NCBI RefSeq assembly: GCF_963576675.1
Contig: NC_088916.1
Span: 16,406,501 to 16,470,500 of the forward strand
Origin: Euphorbia lathyris
Lineage: Eukaryota; Streptophyta; Magnoliopsida; Malpighiales; Euphorbiaceae
Direction of reading: 5' to 3'
Length of the DNA: 64,000 nt
A program made the position numbers and the translations under genes. How positions within the stretch are numbered: the stretch's first letter is position 1; each line of letters starts with the position of its first letter. This document shows positions 1 through 11,800 of the stretch, one piece after another. The notes under the pieces were generated by a model. It ran no database searches. It saw only the letters and a list, made by a program, of their open reading frames with translations, and had not been told where the DNA came from.

Positions 1-310
1 AAACCTGAAGTCCTTAAACCCATACTTAGGAGTTAACCAATGAATTCCCTATCCTAGGTTGTAACCTACGCTGAATCACAATCCACCCTGCGACTTGTTC
101 TGTTTATTGCTTTCTTTAGATAGTTATTTATTTAATCTTTTCTCAACCAATTTATTATCAACTCCACTAAATAGATAGGTTTACCCTTCGATTTGACTAA
201 TTAGGATAATAGTTCTTGTGGTTCGATCTCGTGCTTAGCACAATATTACTTGTTGCGATAGGATACATTTGTCCTATTAACTGCTATATATTTTACGAGC
301 ATCAGTAGCT
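1..310 (+). repeat. possible fragment of a Ty3-type LTR end
   Basis: This stretch has the look of the 3' part of a plant Athila/Tat-like LTR: a run of short motifs about a direct 'gttcgatctcg' phrase, then 'tacttgttgcgata' and 'acgagcatcag', which in such elements lie just before the primer binding site. No primer binding site follows and the left edge is cut by the window. This is recognition by style only and no partner LTR is present. Confidence 0.25.
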
Positions 311-1790
311 TCTTCTTCCCTCCTCCAATTCAAACTATAGAAAATCGTGTGTAGGTTTATTACAAATCTTTGCCAATACTACAACCCAATGACTCATTAG
401 AAGCCCAAAAAATTGTTAGCTCTGCTCCGGAATCTAACAATATTAAACGACGAAAATAAAACAATTAGTTGATTAGTTAAAGATTAATATTGAATAGACC
501 CAAAATCAAGCATCTAATTAGAACTGCAAGTCTAACATAATAAAACTGAGCCTGTTCTTTTGCTTCTTCTGTACTTTTGAAACTTCTTTTGCTGGTTATA
601 ATTGCAGGATGAATGAAGTGAAGTCTGATCTTAAATCTTGAAAATATCATCACTAATGTTAGAATTACTAACTGAAACCCCACCTACATGATCTTTTTAT
701 GTTTCGCATAGTTTTTTCTTTATAGAAAAGCAGTTGTGAATTTGTTGCACACTTTCAATACGTGAATGCTTAAATTTTAGAATAAATATGCTCTTACACA
801 TTAGCAAACTTACCATTAAAAAACATAAAGGTAATGTTGACATACCTTGAACCTGTAAATTAGATCAGATGTTGAAAGGTTGAGCCATTTGCCAACAGAT
901 ACAACAGAAAAATGAAAAGTGAAATAGAGAGCAACTTTCGAACAGATAGAACAAGAAAATAAAAAGAGATATTAAGAATACATACCTGAAATTCATATGA
1001 ATTACGATAACTCCAATTATATGCCTTCCTTTAAGGATCGAAATTCTTTATGCTTCGCCGTGGTAAAGCAAAACAGTAACATAAACCCCCTTAACTTGAC
1101 AGAACTTATTCTTCAGCCTATTTTACTGTATCAATTAACTTGCAACTTCATTAGCATAAAAATAAATATTTTGCCATTAAAAGCGAAAGATTGAATTTGA
1201 TGAATAGCTAATGATTAAAATCTTCTTCAAAATAGATGACAAAGTTGTTTGGCAAGTCATAATTAAAAATTAAATGTGAAATAAAGTGAAATGCAGTTGA
1301 AAAGATGTGACTTACCCAGATGGAAATGTAATTAAAGGAAGAAGAAAAACCAAAGGTGGACATGATGGAAGGATGCATAAACTATAAATATCCTCGTATA
1401 GCTTGTGGAGAAAACTAAATAATCACACTAAATTAGAAAATGACATCTCAGCTATTAGAGCGTAAGAAAACAACACGTCAGCATTTTTTCTACTGCTTTA
1501 GAAAATAGTAATAAATAGATTTGTTATATAGCTGAATAAAATTAAGAGTTTCCTAAATTCAAGTCATTTTCTCAATTAATTTAGTTATCAATAAAATTGT
1601 GAAAGAAGCATAACTCAAAGTAGAAGACCTAAAGTTAAAGGATACTATATGTATAGTCCATAAATTTTAAGGACTATAGACAAAATAATAAATAAAGACT
1701 CTAATAAAAAAAATTATACTTGCAATTTTAAAATAACATTTTTTACCCATTTAGGTTTGAAATATAATATTATTTGTACCAATTTTATGT
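311..1790. other. AT-rich region, no gene recognised
   Basis: No convincing coding region is visible. On the minus strand several consensus-like splice donors occur (read as AG|GTATG near 845 and 985, and GG|GTAAGT near 1313), so a decayed multi-exon gene is possible, but the short open stretches between them match nothing I recognise. The right edge, 1791-1795 (ctgaa), is the target duplication of the copia element. Confidence 0.3.
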
Positions 1791-1795
1791 CTGAA

Positions 1796-1909
1796 TAATT
1801 GAATATACTTATATAAAAAGTAAATGTTTAAGATTTAGACTTGTATAAGAAGTTTTAAACCTATGATAGAATAGACTTGTATAGAAAGTAAACTGTTTAA
1901 GACTTAGAC
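1796..1909 (+). repeat. copia 5' LTR, left part
   Basis: By eye this matches the start of the intact 3' LTR at 22597: the same 'gaatatactt' start, then a roughly 68-bp tandem unit containing 'gtaaactgtttaagactta'. It holds one whole unit and most of a second, and breaks off at agac (1906-1909), a motif that recurs at 18147-18150 where the LTR resumes. The outer flank ctgaa equals the flank after the 3' LTR, which is why I assign it to this element and not to an unrelated fragment. Confidence 0.7.
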
Positions 1910-1940
1910 AATGGAGGGTATTTTAATCCATTTTTTATAA

Positions 1941-2837
1941 ATTTAATACAAATTAATATGGATGGATTTTAACTCAACCAAAACTCACTTCTATTCAAAA
2001 TCAAATAATAATAAAAACTTCAAATTTCTAACAAATATATACAAATTAATTTTTTTTTTTTTGTTTTTAGTATATACAATTTGTTCAAAATGCAGAGAGC
2101 GAGAGTTGTTCTTTTAATAGCTTAGACGATATTGGGCATAACCAATAATAACCAAATCTGTTAAGAATAATATGTCCGTACATCATCACTTATCAAGATG
2201 CAATGATATTGATAGAGTTTTAACTCAACCAAAACTCACTTCTACTCGAAATCAAATAATAAAAGGACTTCAAATTTCTAACAAATATATACAAATTAAT
2301 ATTTTTTTTGTTTTTAGTATATACAATTTGTTCAAAATGGAGAGAGCGGGAGTTGTTCTTTTAATAGCTTAGACGATATTGAGCATAACCAATAATCCCC
2401 AAATCTGTTAAGAATAATATGTCCGTACATCATCACTTATCAAGATGCAATGATATGGATAGAGTTTTAACTCCACCAAAACTCACTTCTACTCGAAATC
2501 AAATAATAAAAAAAAACTTCAAATTTCTATTTTTTGTTTTTATTACATACAATTTGTTCAAAATGGAGAGAGCGGGAGTTGTTCTTTTATTAGCTTAGAC
2601 GATATTGGACATAACCAATAATCCCCAAATGTCCGTACATCATCACTTATCAAGATGCAATGATTTAGATAGAGTTTTAACTCAACCAAAACTCACTTCT
2701 ACTCGAAATCAAATAAATAAATAAAAAACATCAAATTTTTAACAAATATATACAAATTAATACTTTTTTTTCTTTTTAGTATATACATTTGTTCAAAATG
2801 GAGAGAGCAGAGTTGTTCTTTTAATAGCTTAGACGAT
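1941..2837. repeat. satellite array, block 1 (unit about 250 bp)
   Basis: Tandem copies of an AT-rich unit recognisable by the phrases 'gtacatcatcacttatcaag', 'ctcaaccaaaactcacttc', 'caaatttctaacaaatatat' and 'gacgatattgggcataacc'. The key phrase starts near 2178, 2424 and 2635, giving spacings of about 246 and 211; the third unit has a deletion. A partial unit begins at about 1941. The block ends at acgat (2833-2837), the target site of the solo LTR. Confidence 0.9.
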
Positions 2838-3852
2838 TGTAGACACCGAGTCGGAGGACCTGTGACGAAAACCCACGACAAACAGCTAAATCGGTTGATT
2901 CCATTAGTTAGAAAATTTAAAAAATCAAAAGAAAACTCGGAGAGCCGGCACGTGAAAGCCCCGCTAACAAATTCGGTATCTCCTGAGTGAGGTCGGGCAC
3001 GTTCACCGTTATATCGGTAAACGAGAAGGCCCCGGAAGACGAGTGTCGGCCGGTGAGTGACGAACGTCGCTCCCAGCAACGATCGTTGCCCGTCGGACGG
3101 GGCAGATCGCCCGTCGAGTGTTGGGCGTGGCCCGACGCACGATTGGCATCGCCCGACGATCGTTGGGCATCCGCCCAACCGCGTCGGGCGTCGCCTAGCC
3201 GTCGTTGGGCAACGCCCGACAACGTCGGGCGAACGTCCAAATAATGTTGGGTGGATGCCCAATGACGTTGGGCGATTAAAGTACGAACCATGTAAATAAA
3301 CTCGTTTTTGGGAGTGAGATTAGTTTAAAAATTAACGTATAGTTTAAAGCATAAATCATACTGTGAATAAATCAATTCTTTCTTCTATCCCCCTCTCTCT
3401 CCTATGTACTTTAAATTCATGCAAAATGGGTGATTCTTTACTAAAATAGCTTTCAATAACATGCTCAAAACGGTTTACAAAGCGAGAAAGAAAAGGTTTC
3501 AAATGAATTTTAAACTTAAAGAAATATATGATTAGTCCGTTATCGCCTAACACGCTAAGTAGGAGGTCGGTGGTTCATAACCGGGCGATGTCGGGATGCC
3601 TAGTAGCCTTTCTCCGGAAAGGAGCTAGCCTTCTCGGCTCGTACCTAAGTTTCCCGAACCCTCACTGGTCTCCCGCAAGGGATCAGTGTTCATTTCTCAT
3701 TCGTGGGTGGCGACTCTTCCATACTCCGAGCTCCGATCCTGCCGAGCAGCTTGATTCCACGATTGGTTACTTTCGGCGCCAATCACAACATCTGTCGTCA
3801 ATGGTGTCCACCCCCCGGTCCGCCCGGACGAGGCCGCAGCACCTACAACGAT
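2833..3852. mobile_element. solo LTR of a Ty3-like element in the satellite
   Basis: The LTR itself is 2838-3847 (1010 bp). It begins TGTAGACACC and ends CACCTACA, and is flanked by acgat on both sides (2833-2837, 3848-3852); joining the flanks restores an uninterrupted satellite unit. No internal region is present, so it arose by recombination between two LTRs. Its right half (3590-3847) has unique GC-balanced sequence; a GC-rich minisatellite lies inside it. Open frames across 2917-3299 on both strands are products of that minisatellite and are not genes. Lineage is not assigned. Confidence 0.85.
3100..3275. repeat. GC-rich dyad minisatellite inside the solo LTR
   Basis: Around eight degenerate copies of a unit of about 21 bp built from 'gcccgacg' and 'cgttgggc' arms, so that each unit is close to its own reverse complement. 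It is strongly GC-rich in an AT-rich neighbourhood and would form many alternative hairpins. Confidence 0.8.
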
Positions 3853-5053
3853 ATTGGGTATAACCAATAATCCTCAAATCTGTTAAGAATAATATGTCCG
3901 TACATCATCACTTATCAAGATGCAATGATATGGATAAAGTTTTAACTCAACCAAAACTCACTTCTACTCGAAATCAAATAATAAAAAAAACTTCAAATTT
4001 CTAACAAATATATACAAATTAATTTTTTTTTTTTGTTTTTAGTATATACAATTTGTTCAAAATGGAGAGAGCAGGAATTGTTCTTATATTAGCTTAGACG
4101 ATATTGGGCATAACCAATAATCCCCAAATCTGTTAAGAATAATATGTTCGTACATCACCACTTATCAAGATTTAATGATATGGATAGAGTTTTAACTCAA
4201 CCAAAACTCACTTCTACTTGAAATCAAATAATAAAAAAAACTTCAAATTTCTAACAAATATTTACAAATTAAATTTTTTTTTTTAGTATATACAATTTGT
4301 TCAAAATGGAGAGAGTGGGAGTTGTTCTTTTAATAGCTTAGACGATATTGCGCATAACCAATAATCCCCAAAACTGTTAAGAATAATATGTCCGTACATC
4401 ATCACTTATCAAGATGCAATGATATGGATAAAGTTTTAACTCAACCAAAACTCACTTCTACTCGAAATCAAATAATAACAAAAAAACTTTAAATTTCTAA
4501 CAAATATATACAAATTTTTTTTTTTTTGATTTTAGTATATACAATTTGTTCAAAATGGAGAGAGCGGGAGTTGTTCTTATATTAGCTTAGACGATATTGG
4601 GCATAACCAATAATGCCCAAATCTGCTAAGAATAATATGTCCGTACATCATCACTTATCAAGATGCAATGATATGGATAAAGTTTTAACTCAACCAAAAC
4701 TCACTTTTACTCGAAATCAAATAATAAAAAAAAACTTCAAATTTCTAACAAATATTTACAAATTAATTTTTTTTTTTAGTATATACAATTTGTTCAAAAT
4801 GGAGAGAGCGGGAATTGTTCTTATATTAGCTTATACGATATTGGGCATAACCAATAATCTCCAAATCTGTTAAGAATAATATGTTCGTACATCACCACTT
4901 ATCAAGATTTAATGATATGGATAGAGTTTTAACTCAACCAAAACTCACTTCTACTTGAAATCAAATAATAAAAAAAAACTTCAAATTTCTAACAAATATA
5001 TACAAATTCATATTTTTTTTAGTATATACCATTTGTTCAAAATGGTGAGAGCG
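3848..5053. repeat. satellite array, block 2
   Basis: Continuation of the roughly 250-bp satellite, with the key phrase near 3899, 4150, 4393, 4643 and 4886. Units at 4150 and 4886 share private variants (ttcgtacatcacc, gatttaatgat, ctacttgaaat) and are preceded by units sharing 'ggaattgttcttatattagc', so the spacing of about 736 bp looks like a three-unit higher-order repeat. The block ends at gagcg (5049-5053), the target site of the Tat element. Confidence 0.9.
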
Positions 5054-5547
5054 TGATAACTTGCCGGATCCGATTTGATATTCTCTACCAGAGTTACCTG
5101 CAAAACAGAACCGGAGACAGGATCTCCGGGAAAACTCTCCGACGATCAAGTCAGTTTTTGTAAGAAGGTTGGTAATTTGACAATAGTATTGCGGGGAAAA
5201 TTGTGAGCGTACCTTTTTCCCTCGTACTTAAGGCCTTTTATAGGTGTTTTTTAGGTAACCGCCGAGGGCGGTTACTTCTTAGTGGGCCACGTTCTGAGGG
5301 CGGTTCCCCCTTTTTAGGTCATGTCCCTTTCGTGGCTTTCATGGCAACAAACGTGGTTCTGAGTGGGAGTCTTGATGCTCCGTTTAGGAATTCGGGGCGG
5401 TTACTCGCTTCACCCGTTTCCGCTTATTCGGGTCCCATTCGGTGCCCGCTTCCTTTATTCGGGTCCCATCCGATCTTAGACCATGGGTCTAAGTATGGGC
5501 TGGGCCTGCGAAATGAATATGACCCGGTTTAGCCTCGCGGGTCATCA
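5054..5547 (-). repeat. 3' LTR of the Tat element
   Basis: 494 bp, TGATAACTTG... to ...GGGTCATCA on the plus strand, ending TG..CA-like on both strands. A perfect TATA box on the minus strand (CTATAAAAGG, at 5234-5243) marks the LTR promoter in element orientation. It matches the LTR at 14488-14997 throughout. Confidence 0.95.
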
Positions 5548-5561
5548 CATGCCTCCCCTTT
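5548..5561 (-). other. polypurine tract of the Tat element
   Basis: Read on the minus strand as AAAGGGGAGGCATG directly before the 3' LTR. The position is right for the plus-strand primer of reverse transcription. Confidence 0.8.
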
Positions 5562-5803
5562 AGTTTGATACAAGAGCCCTTTAGGGTCTGTTCATAGGGG
5601 ACGCTTCGTTTTTGCTTGTCTATTCAAAATTCAAAAACTTGTGAATTTTTCCTCTTTCGTTATTTCTTTTCCGGCGACATCTTTTCCGGCGTTGACCTCT
5701 TATTTCCGTCACTTCTCTATGTTGTCTTTCCCTATGTAAGTTTTCCTCTTCATAACTTGTACCTTGTTCGGCTTTTTACTTCTGTTTATTTCTTTTCCTC
5801 AAC

Positions 5804-8119
5804 ATGTCGAACCCCGACCTCGACTTCGCACCGTTCGATGAGAACTACGTCCGCGAGGTTTCTCATGAAGTTGATGAGATGGTTGATGAAGTTTCAACCA
5901 GTTCTCATGGGTCTGATTCCCACCCCGCTGACTTCCTCCATCTAGCGAATACAACCGACGAGGGTCTAGATTTTGACCCTAAGAAGTTGATTCCGCCACC
6001 TGTCCCAACCCCCCGTTTGTTACCAAAGAGGGACAGGTCGGGAAGCCTAGTTTGTCGCGAGACCATTGAGGATTTGCGGGTGCAATATCCTTGGCTCTAA
6101 GGTCTCGAGACCATCATTCCCGGGGAGGATAGAGGACCGGGCGATTACCCAAAGGGGTATTTCACCATTTTCGTCGCCCAAATTATCTGCGGCTTCACTT
6201 ATCCGCTGGCGGATGAGATTGCTTCCGTCCTCGGTGGTTACGGAATCGCACCTGGGCAGTTACATCCAAATGGATGGGCCGACTTGACCCTGGATAAATT
6301 TCTGGTGGATTGTTTGGAGGTTCCTTTCTCGCTCAAAATTTTCTCCAAGCTTCATCATTTCAAGAGTTCGGCGGGATATTTCACTTTCATCCGCCAGAGC
6401 GGATACTATGGTTTTGACGAGAAGCTGAACAAGATCCGCGAGTGGGATCGCTCTTACTTTTTTATCAAGTTTAATGAGAGAAATCTGAACTTCCTTCGCC
6501 GTTGGGGCCGGCCCAATGTGAAGAGTTTGAACTTTGATTACCCCAGCAAGGAAGAATCCGCTGTCATCGAGTTCCTGAAGAGTACCCCTCCTTTTGTATG
6601 GACATATGATCAGGCCTTCCATATGCTAAGGAGCCGAGTAGCGATTGCCTACCGCGAGGGGGATCGCGTGGTCTATATCCCTTATCGCGTTTTTGTACAA
6701 GGTACTTTTTATTTCCAAGTTGATGATTTCTTTTAACCCTTTGCAGGGGTGATCCTTTATCTCAAATCGCTACAGATCGGGAGGCTAAAGCCCTAGCGAG
6801 AAGGAAGAAGCGGATGGCGGGAACCGCTTCCGTTGTAGGGGCAGATTCTTCTGGAGGAACGATTCCTTCCATTGAGGCGGCTTCTCCTGTAAGGGACTCC
6901 GTTTCATAAGGTCCCGCTTCTGCCTCCGAGGATCTTCCTTTGACGAGGAAGCGGAAGATAAGTGCGGATACAGAGTCTTCTCGTCCCAAGAAGAAGAACA
7001 CCTCCGCGTCCCTTACTGTTGGCGGTACACCCGTATCCGCCTCATCCAAAGGAAAGAGCAGTACCCCAATTCACGAGGTATCTTGATCTATTCCCTCTTT
7101 CTATATTGCTACTTTTTTCCTCATGAGCTATCTGTTGTTCTCTTGATATTTTTCTTTACGCCTTTGCAGCCAATTCCCGACATCAACGGATGGTGGACTA
7201 GGACCTTTGGCATGGCCGTGAGTTTTTCTTGCAAGGACATTGTCTCTTCCATATGCAATGTCCTCGGGCTGCTTCCCGTGTGCGCGAACAAGTACCGCTC
7301 CCTACCGCTGTGGAGGGGATCGAGAAGCGTTTTGTAGAGGTATATTGTTGCTTGTCATTCTCTTTCAAGGATCTTGCGTCCATTGTAACCGCCTATTTCT
7401 ATTCGCCCTTTTTTATTCGTGAGCCGTCTTTTATGCAGATTATCAATTTCGCTGAGGGCATTCTCCGAAGGGATGCCGAGCGAGCCAAGGAGTTGGAAGG
7501 TCTTGGTACTGAATTGGCGACTCAGAAGTCGCTTTATGATGATGTCCAAGGGAAGGTGAAGGTCCTAGAAGGCGCCCTTCAGAAGGCTGTGAGCGAGAAG
7601 GAGGAGGCTCTTAAATCTCTTCAGGCTAAGTCCGATGAGCTGCGAAAGGCCCTCGATGATCTAGCTGATTCCAAGGAGACACAAAAGAAGAGGGCTGAGG
7701 AAATTCTGGCTGAAGACGGTGCCCGCATCTACTGGTATGGGGAGTGGATTCATGCCGCTTATGAGCATGGACATCAGGGTCTCGTACTTAACCGCCCCAA
7801 GGTTCCCATCCCTGAAAAGGATTTAACTGAGAAGTGGGACAAGCTGGAAGCCGAGGATGCTGATATGCATGAGGTGCTCCTCTTAGATTGGAAGAGTTTT
7901 CAGGAATCTCCAATTATCGGCGAGATCCCTACCCGGAATGCGGAAGAAGGGGCACCGCAGGACATCTCTCAGCCTGAGCAAGAGGTACCGCCCTCTGAAG
8001 CAGTTATTGATTCGAGGGTTGAGGATTCGCTTGAAGTAGATCCGCCCACTGGAGGAGATGAGGGAGTCGCTGGAGGCGAGGAAAGCAATAGGGGTGAAGG
8101 AGAGGAAGCTGTAGGATAG
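5804..8119 (+). pseudogene. intron-containing antisense gene of the Tat element, decayed
   Basis: This lies opposite to gag-pol, between the polymerase and the 3' LTR. Exon 1 starts at ATG 5804 and reads in one frame to about 6700, broken by an in-frame TAA at 6098-6100. Likely introns follow: CAAG|GTACTT near 6701 to TTTGCAG near 6746; after about 7077 (GAG|GTATCT) to TTTGCAG near 7169; and GAG|GTATAT near 7341 to ATGCAG near 7438. Exon 2 has another TAA near 6908, and the phase of the first junction does not fit without an indel. The final exon (7440-8119) encodes a long charged segment likely to form a coiled coil, then an acidic tail. The middle of exon 1 (6150-6600) resembles the 'putative gypsy type transposon' family. 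Function is unknown. Confidence 0.65.
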
Positions 8120-8822
8120 TTTAATTTATATTTGGACTTTTTGTATGTAACAAACTGCCCTTATATATTAATTTTCTTTCACTTGCCGCTTTGCCTATAC
8201 GTGCGATTATTGTCACTTTATTTTCATGTATGATCTTTGCCTTTTGCCGACTTCATACTTGTAATTCTTCATAGTAATTTTTGCTTTCGCTAGGGTGGCC
8301 AAACCCTTTTTGCAATTTTTGAGTACTCGTTTATTCGCTTAATTTTATGCCTTATTATTTTTCTTTCGAAAATAATATAATCATAAGGTTAATCATAAGG
8401 TTTTGCGAGTGATGCGTAATCATGCATCCGCCTTTCTTTAATAGGCAACACATTTATGTGTTTTTTGAGTTTAACCCTAAGGGTTTTGCGAGTGATGCGT
8501 AATCATGCATCCGCCTTTCTTTAATAGGCAACACATTTATGTGTTTTTTGAGTTTAACCCTAAGGGTTTTGCGAGTGATGCGTAATCATGCATCCGCCTT
8601 TCTTTAATAGGCAACACATTTATGTGTTTTTAAGAACAATCCGCCTTCGGACGTAACATATTGAATAAATGTAATAATTGAATACCTTTATTGATAAAGA
8701 GAAAAGGTTTATTACATAGGTACACCAACTGTGTGAGATCAAAGCCTCATTAAAACCTTTTATCAGAAAACCCAATGGGAAAAACTCATAAAAGGAAAAA
8801 GAGTACTCGTCATTTCCTCGAA
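8120..8822. repeat. 3' spacer of the Tat element with an 83-bp unit in three copies
   Basis: Non-coding sequence between the convergent polymerase and antisense genes. Three nearly identical units start at 8401, 8484 and 8567. Each contains two short inverted repeats (gatgc..gcatc and aacaca..tgtgtt) and the link aaccctaagggtt, itself a palindrome. The rest is AT-rich without recognisable features. Confidence 0.9.
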
Positions 8823-11800
8823 CTACTCGACCTTTTTATATAGGCGTAGATTCTCTAGATTCCAGGTGCGCGGGAGCTTCTTTCCGCTCATTTCTTCTAT
8901 TTCAAAAGTGGCTGGTCCCAGCTTCTTGGATACTTTGTATGGTCCGATCCAGTTGACGCCCAGCTTGCCTTTGCCATCTCTGGATTGTATTTTATCCGCT
9001 TTTTTCAAGACCAAGTCGTTCTCATTGATTATTACTTTTCGCACTCTTCTGTCATGATATTTCTTGATTCTATTGCGGTACACTGCCATTCGCATGTAAG
9101 CTTTTTCTCTTCGTTCCTCCACAGAATCCAAAGCATCTCTAATGTTGATAGGATTTTGTGTGTCGCAATAATAAATTATCCGATCTGTGGGCGACTTGAT
9201 TTCAACAGGTAGGACTGCTTCGGCTCCATAAACTAGCGAGAAAGGTGTTTCGCCTGTTGCTTCCTTTACAGAGGTTCTGTATGCCCACAACATATGGGGT
9301 ATCTCATCCACCCAACCTGTTTTTTTGTCTCCTAGCCGCTTCTTAATGCCTTGAATCATGGCCCTGTTGGTAACCTCCGTCATACCATTCGATTGGGGAT
9401 GGTTTACGGAAGAAAAATGATTTTTGATCCCCATGCTTTCGCAGTATGCTTTGAACTTGGCACAGTTGAACTGGGTGCCATTGTCGGTTATGAGCTTTTG
9501 CGGGATTCCAAATCGCATGATAATGTTCTCTCGTAAGAACTCGATCATTCGCTCAGGTGTTTGTGCGGTTACTGCCTCCGCTTCTACCCATTTGCTGAAG
9601 TGGTCAACTGCGACTATCAAGTACTTCCTTTTCTTTGTCGTTTCTGGGAATGGGCCCACTATATCGATTCCCCATGTTGCGAATGGCCACGCCGTCATTA
9701 TAGCGATTTGTTCGGCTCCGGGAACATGCTTTTCATTCGCATGTATTTGACAATTGTGACATTCCGCAACCATCTTCTGAGAATCTTCCACCACCTTGGG
9801 CCAGTAGTATCCCATCAGTTTGACCTTTCTTGCCAACGCCGCCGAAGCTTCGTGCGCGCCACAAATTCCTTCATGTAGTTCTCGCAGCACGTAGTCTCCT
9901 TCGTTGCGACTAATGCATTTCAACCATGGACATGTGTACGATTTCCGATACAAAGTTCCATCCCGAACTGAGTATCGAGCTGACTGCCCAATTAGCTTTC
10001 TGGCTAAGCTCTTATCAACCGGTAAATCTCCCTGCTCCAGATATTGGCGGATGGGCATCCGCCAATCTTCATCGTCTTCCAGTTCTTCGATGACCATAAT
10101 CTGATCAATCTCGAATGCTGGTGCCGATTTTATTTCCAAATTGCATGCCTTTTGACTCCATGGTTCTCTACTTGCCGCTGCTTTTGCCAATTCGTCAGCC
10201 TTTGCATTTTGGCCTCGCGGAACATGCACCATCTCCCAAACGACTCCCTTGTGCGTTAACTCTTGTGTCAATCTGCCGACCACCTGATGGTATTTTACTA
10301 GCTCCTCCTGTTTCACCAGATAATTTTTTGTGATCTGGTTTATCATGAGTTTGGAATCGCTGTAGATTACCACCCTTTCTGGGGTGAGTTCATGGAGCAA
10401 CTTCAATCCGCATATCATTGCTTCGTACTCTGCGGTGTTATTTGTAGTTTTGAAAGTTAATTTTGCTGCATAGCACAGGCGAATAACCTCCGGGCCCTTG
10501 ATGACGACTCCCAGCCCAGCTCCATCTGTAGATAATGCCCCATCTGTGTACATGCTCCACTCTTCTTTTTGTGCCTTCGGACATTCATCGTCATCCCAGG
10601 TGAATTCGTTCACGAAATCGGCGAGTACTTGGCTCTTTAGCGCTGGTCTCCCTTCATAGCGAATATCGAATTCTCCCAGGCGAATTGACCATTCCATCAA
10701 CCGGCCAGATGCGTCAGGTTTCTGTAATACCTTTCGCATTGGGATGCCAGTTCTCACAATGATAGTATGCGCCTGAAAGTATGGTTTCAATCTAGCCGCC
10801 GTGGTTATCACTGCGAGGGCCATTTTGTCCAACTTCGAATACCGGAGTTCTGCATCCTTCAGGACTTTGCTCACGTAGTACACTGGATATTGTTGCCCTT
10901 CTTCTTCTCGCACCATCACAGTGCAGATCGCCATATTGGTGACGGATACGTAGAGAAATAAATCTTCTCCATCCTCCGGCCTACTCATTAAGGGCGGATA
11001 ACACAGTAATCGCTTTATCCCCTCGAATGCTTCTTGACAATCCGGCGTCCATTCAAAGGACTTGGATTTTTTGATGGCATTGTAGAAAGGTAGACATCTC
11101 CTAGCTGAGCATGATATGAATCGCCCTAATGCCACCAACCGCCCATTTAGTCTCTGTACTTCTCTTATGCTCCTCGGCGTTTTCATCTCCATTACTGCTT
11201 TAACCTTCTCGGGATTCGCCTCAACTCCCTTGCCGCTAACAATGAAACCCAGGAACTTTCCCGCTCTTGCTCCGAATGTGCATTTCTCTGGGTTCAATTT
11301 GAGGCCATATTTGATTAGCACTTCCAGGATTTCTTTGATATCCTGCGGGTGGTCTTGCATTTTCTTGCTTTTGATGATCATGTCATCAACGTAGATCGAG
11401 AAGTTCTCGCCGGATTTGTCTGAAAATATCTTGTTCATCATCCTCTGGTATGTTGCTCCCGCGTTTTTCAATCCAAAGGGCATCACCTTGAAGCAATAAG
11501 TCGCCTGGTGAGTTATGAACGATGTTTTGATTTCATCCGCCTTCTCCATGGGTATCTGATGGTAACTGGATTTCACGTCGGTGAATGATAAAGCTTCATA
11601 TCCAGCAGTTCCATCTACCAATATATCAATGTTAGGAAGCGGATACATATCCTTCGGACATGCCTTGTTCAGATCTTTGAAGTCGACGCACATTCTGTAC
11701 GTTCCATTTGGCTTTTTGACTAGCACCACATTGGCTAACCACTCCGAATAGGTGACTTCTCGAATTGCATCTGACTTTAGCAAATCCGCCACTGCTTTTT

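Noticed and set aside
3100..3275. CRISPR-like array
   Set aside because: Units are contiguous and self-complementary without spacers, and the DNA is a plant nuclear genome.
2699..3299. Open frames of 80-187 codons on both strands with Pro/Arg/Gly repeats
   Set aside because: They read through the GC-rich minisatellite of the solo LTR in several frames at once, as expected for a repeat with a unit of about 21 bp.
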